Below are positions 61,732 through 64,000 of a DNA stretch of 64,000 nucleotides, piece by piece. The stretch's first letter is position 1; each line of letters begins with the position of its first letter. A model generated the notes under the pieces. It did no database searches, had not been told where the DNA came from, and saw only the letters and a program-made list of their open reading frames with translations. The DNA is taken from positions 26,861,896 through 26,925,895 of the forward strand of contig NC_067206.1 of the NCBI RefSeq assembly GCF_026262505.1. Reading direction: 5' to 3'. The DNA is from Trichomonas vaginalis G3 (lineage: Eukaryota; Parabasalia; Trichomonadida; Trichomonadidae). Made by a program: the position numbers and the translations under genes.

Positions 61732-63738
61732 TTATATATTATAAGTTCTTTTTGGATGTCTCTTTTTCGTCTTTTTGGTTACTTTATGTTCTGGCTGTAC
61801 CTTTGTATTTTCGAAAGGATTCTCTTTCGATAGTTTATACATATAATACCATTCATTTTCGAATATAGTTTCCCAAACAGCTTTTTCATTTTCACTTTGC
61901 AAATAAAACAAAAATGGCTTATCTTCATGTGAGAAAACAGGAGCATTTCTCTTCTTCTGAAGTACATATCCTATTGACCGATTCTTCCACATATTCCAAT
62001 TCCATTTTTCATTCAACAAATTCGTATTTGTTTGAGCTCTATTATTTGCGTAAACCCCATGTTGACAAACCCAATAAATGAATCCATAAAACAACTGTCT
62101 TCCTGCTATTGATGTTGCAGGATTAAATCTAGAACTATAACTGTAAATAACAGCATCTGTAGGTATATTCTCTTGTATCCAATATCCTGCTTCTTCGTCA
62201 ATAGGAAAATAGACTTGTAATGGTTTCAACAACTCCAAAGGAAATGATATTAAAGCAGCAAACATCTGTTGAACAATCAAGAAAATAACAATATATCTGA
62301 TGTATTTATGCTGTTTTGCTTTCCTGTACACGTATAAATAGAACTGTGTGACATAAGGAACAGCAATAGGTATCCAACAAGCAGCAAACAATTTTAGATT
62401 ATCTCCTTCCCATGGTTGATATCTAATGAAAGAAGCGAAAAACCAAACAACCATAGAACTTATCCAATGATAGAGTTGTGTCTTATCAGCAGCAATCCAT
62501 CCAAACAAGATCATGATGTAGCCAAATGGCCCATATCCATTCCACCAAACTTGGATCAAAGGGAACTTGAATTTTCCGTAAACATTTTGATCCCAAATTG
62601 GTTTGTAGTTTAAAAATAGTTTTCCTTCATGTGCACGTCCCCAGAATGGATATGTTAAGGGAATTCCAATGGAACAAGAGATCAGACCATAAAGAGACCA
62701 TTTAAAGAAATATGGCCAAAATTTTTCTTTCGTTTTGAAAAGAAAAATCAAACAAAGAGAAATTGAGTATTGAGCAATGGCAACAAAGCTATGAACTTGC
62801 AATTGAGGAAGTGTACATGTACATAAGCCTGCAAGAATGATGTATCTGATGTTTATTTCCTTTTCTTGAGTGATTTTGACAAAACACATCAAAATTCCAA
62901 GAACAAGTGGGAAAGAAAACAAAGAGCTACGCTGGGGAATTAATATCTGCGTAAGTGGTTGCAATGTATATGCATTTGTATCTGTACCAAGATGGTTCAT
63001 GAAATTAACAGCTGTATTAAAAGATGTACCGTATTTAAAAAGACACCAGTAGCCAAATCCACCAAGATTGGTCCATACTAGGATAGATATGGCTGCATTC
63101 GTATGATCTTTCGTATAAACTAAAGCTAATCCGTGAATTAAAATTATTGTAACGTAACACATCAATGCTGCTGTAAGTTGTAGCATGAAAACAGGTCCTT
63201 TGTCATCTGTATTCATTAATGCAGCCATGTAGAAGTTGTGAAACATCGGATAAGCTAAAGATAAATTTGATTGAAAAGAAGACCAAACATCGAATAAAGA
63301 TGATCGATTGTAATTTATTCCTGTTGAGAAAGAGCGTATGATATTTAAATGAAATGGTAAATCGGCAAAAGTTGGGCCACTTGCAACGTATTTATCTCGT
63401 AAATAGCAGTGTTTTGCAGCAAGTGCGACAATAACTGGACAAAATATAAGTAAGTATGTTTCAAATAACGTTCCTTTGTACTTTAATGATTGTTTGCTTT
63501 TAATATTGATAAAATGAAGTAAAAGAGAGAAAATCATGTATGTAAGGCACATAAAATAGCCGTGGAATCTGTTTAATGGATAAAACATTGATGTAATAAA
63601 GAAAGATAAGGATTGTAACGCGACTCCTAATCCAACGCCTAAAGATGCGCGATATATAAAATCAAATCTGTTTTGTATGATGCATGTTGTCAGTTCGTAA
63701 CCAAACCAACATGCAGAAAAAAGTAAAACAACACTCAT
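61732..63738 (-). CDS. polytopic membrane protein, GT-C glycosyltransferase-like, 668 residues
   Basis: About 12-14 hydrophobic spans from residue 1 to 480, then a C-terminal soluble domain (about 490-668) with a basic tail (KKTKKRHPKRTYNI). The first lumenal loop holds GPTFADLPFHLNIIRSFSTG, with the acidic residue and DxPFHL pattern seen in GT-C-type enzymes. A later loop reads FIRYQPWEGDNLKLFAACW, and the soluble end begins PIDEEAGYWIQENIPTDAVI, as in the C-terminal part of several lipid-linked-sugar transferases. It probably acts in the ER or Golgi with a lipid-linked sugar donor; the acceptor is unknown. ATG at 63738. Confidence 0.6.
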   Translation of the reverse strand: MSVVLLFSACWFGYELTTCIIQNRFDFIYRASLGVGLGVALQSLSFFITSMFYPLNRFHGYFMCLTYMIFSLLLHFINIKSKQSLKYKGTLFETYLLIFCPVIVALAAKHCYLRDKYVASGPTFADLPFHLNIIRSFSTGINYNRSSLFDVWSSFQSNLSLAYPMFHNFYMAALMNTDDKGPVFMLQLTAALMCYVTIILIHGLALVYTKDHTNAAISILVWTNLGGFGYWCLFKYGTSFNTAVNFMNHLGTDTNAYTLQPLTQILIPQRSSLFSFPLVLGILMCFVKITQEKEINIRYIILAGLCTCTLPQLQVHSFVAIAQYSISLCLIFLFKTKEKFWPYFFKWSLYGLISCSIGIPLTYPFWGRAHEGKLFLNYKPIWDQNVYGKFKFPLIQVWWNGYGPFGYIMILFGWIAADKTQLYHWISSMVVWFFASFIRYQPWEGDNLKLFAACWIPIAVPYVTQFYLYVYRKAKQHKYIRYIVIFLIVQQMFAALISFPLELLKPLQVYFPIDEEAGYWIQENIPTDAVIYSYSSRFNPATSIAGRQLFYGFIYWVCQHGVYANNRAQTNTNLLNEKWNWNMWKNRSIGYVLQKKRNAPVFSHEDKPFLFYLQSENEKAVWETIFENEWYYMYKLSKENPFENTKVQPEHKVTKKTKKRHPKRTYNI

Positions 63739-63807
63739 TTCTCACAAAAAAATATTTTTTGACAACATGTCAGAAATTGATTTTTGAATTGTCAAAAATT
63801 TTGTTGA

Positions 63808-64000
63808 ATTTTTGTCAAAAATCCTAAAATAACGTCGTCTCCTCAACCTCTACCACCGCTTGATCCTGCAAAGAAGAACGAAGATAAAAACGATACAATT
63901 CTTAATATATCCAAGGAAATACTAATCAGAGAGAATCCAATCGATTCAATTGTTGATTTACGAGAATTTGGAGTGAATTTTCAACGAGACTCTACAACTA
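63808..64000 (+). CDS. 5' part of an unidentified gene, no ATG in frame
   Basis: The frame opens after TGA at 63805-63807 and stays open to the window end with convincing composition (SSPQPLPPLDPAKKNEDKND, ILIRENPIDSIVDLREFGVN). No ATG occurs in this frame; the only upstream ATG (63769) is in another frame and stops after six codons. Options are a non-ATG start (ACG at 63832), a frameshift near 63800, a short intron whose signals I do not recognise, or an ATG beyond the window. Product unknown. Confidence 0.5.
   Translation, partial: MFVKNPKITSSPQPLPPLDPAKKNEDKNDTILNISKEILIRENPIDSIVDLREFGVNFQRDSTT

Overview
The window looks like nuclear DNA of a trichomonad parabasalid, most likely Trichomonas vaginalis or a close sister. 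Reasons: AT-rich intergenic DNA; intronless genes; very short 5' leaders with an initiator of the TCA(C/T)TTT type a few bases before the ATG; stop codons often running into TAAA; a chaperonin-60 whose leader ([14 protein letters not shown]) is a hydrogenosomal targeting sequence; a Maverick/Polinton; and BspA-type leucine-rich-repeat and DUF3447-type ankyrin genes. The species call is inference from recognised families, not from a search.

Layout. 1-14,597: right-hand part of a Maverick (Polinton) that runs off the left edge. Parts seen are packaging ATPase, protein-primed DNA polymerase, integrase with chromodomain, fibre-like gene, candidate capsid genes, an HNH-like protein, a D12-class DNA adenine methyltransferase and many small genes. 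Several core genes are broken. 14,850-25,150: host block with an ASH/hydin-like protein, a divergent actin-related protein, nucleoside diphosphate kinase, a small decayed gene, eIF2-beta and a long coiled-coil protein. 25,270-30,900: two BspA-like LRR pseudogenes flanking an ankyrin gene split by one in-frame stop; the second LRR copy carries a 1,061-bp DNA transposon in a TA target. 31,440-33,480: an Orc1/Cdc6-like ATPase and a secreted repeat protein.

33,991-43,844: a 9.85-kb inverted-repeat structure. Its 396-bp outer arms encode the same 109-residue product; inside lie inverted 23-bp and 25-bp satellites (about 63+36 and 19+157 units), a perfect-looking 210-bp inner arm pair, a 150-bp centre and an extra 43-bp array. 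44,470-50,400: hydrogenosomal Cpn60, a 751-residue helical protein and a surface-type protein. 51,800-53,400: a compact inverted-repeat element made of nested hairpin modules, followed by two GC-rich islands (53,505-53,875) that may be structured RNA genes.

54,930-64,000: a GT61-like glycosyltransferase, a two-domain mRNA-capping-enzyme homologue that has lost the catalytic residues of both domains, a CoA-dependent acyltransferase-fold protein, a probable hydrogenosomal iron-sulfur flavoprotein, a GT-C-type membrane protein and the 5' part of an unidentified gene.

The host genes are single transcription units, not operons; what they share is promoter style. The most unusual content is the pseudo-capping enzyme, the hairpin-module element with a possible compensatory variant, and the giant palindromic satellite locus.
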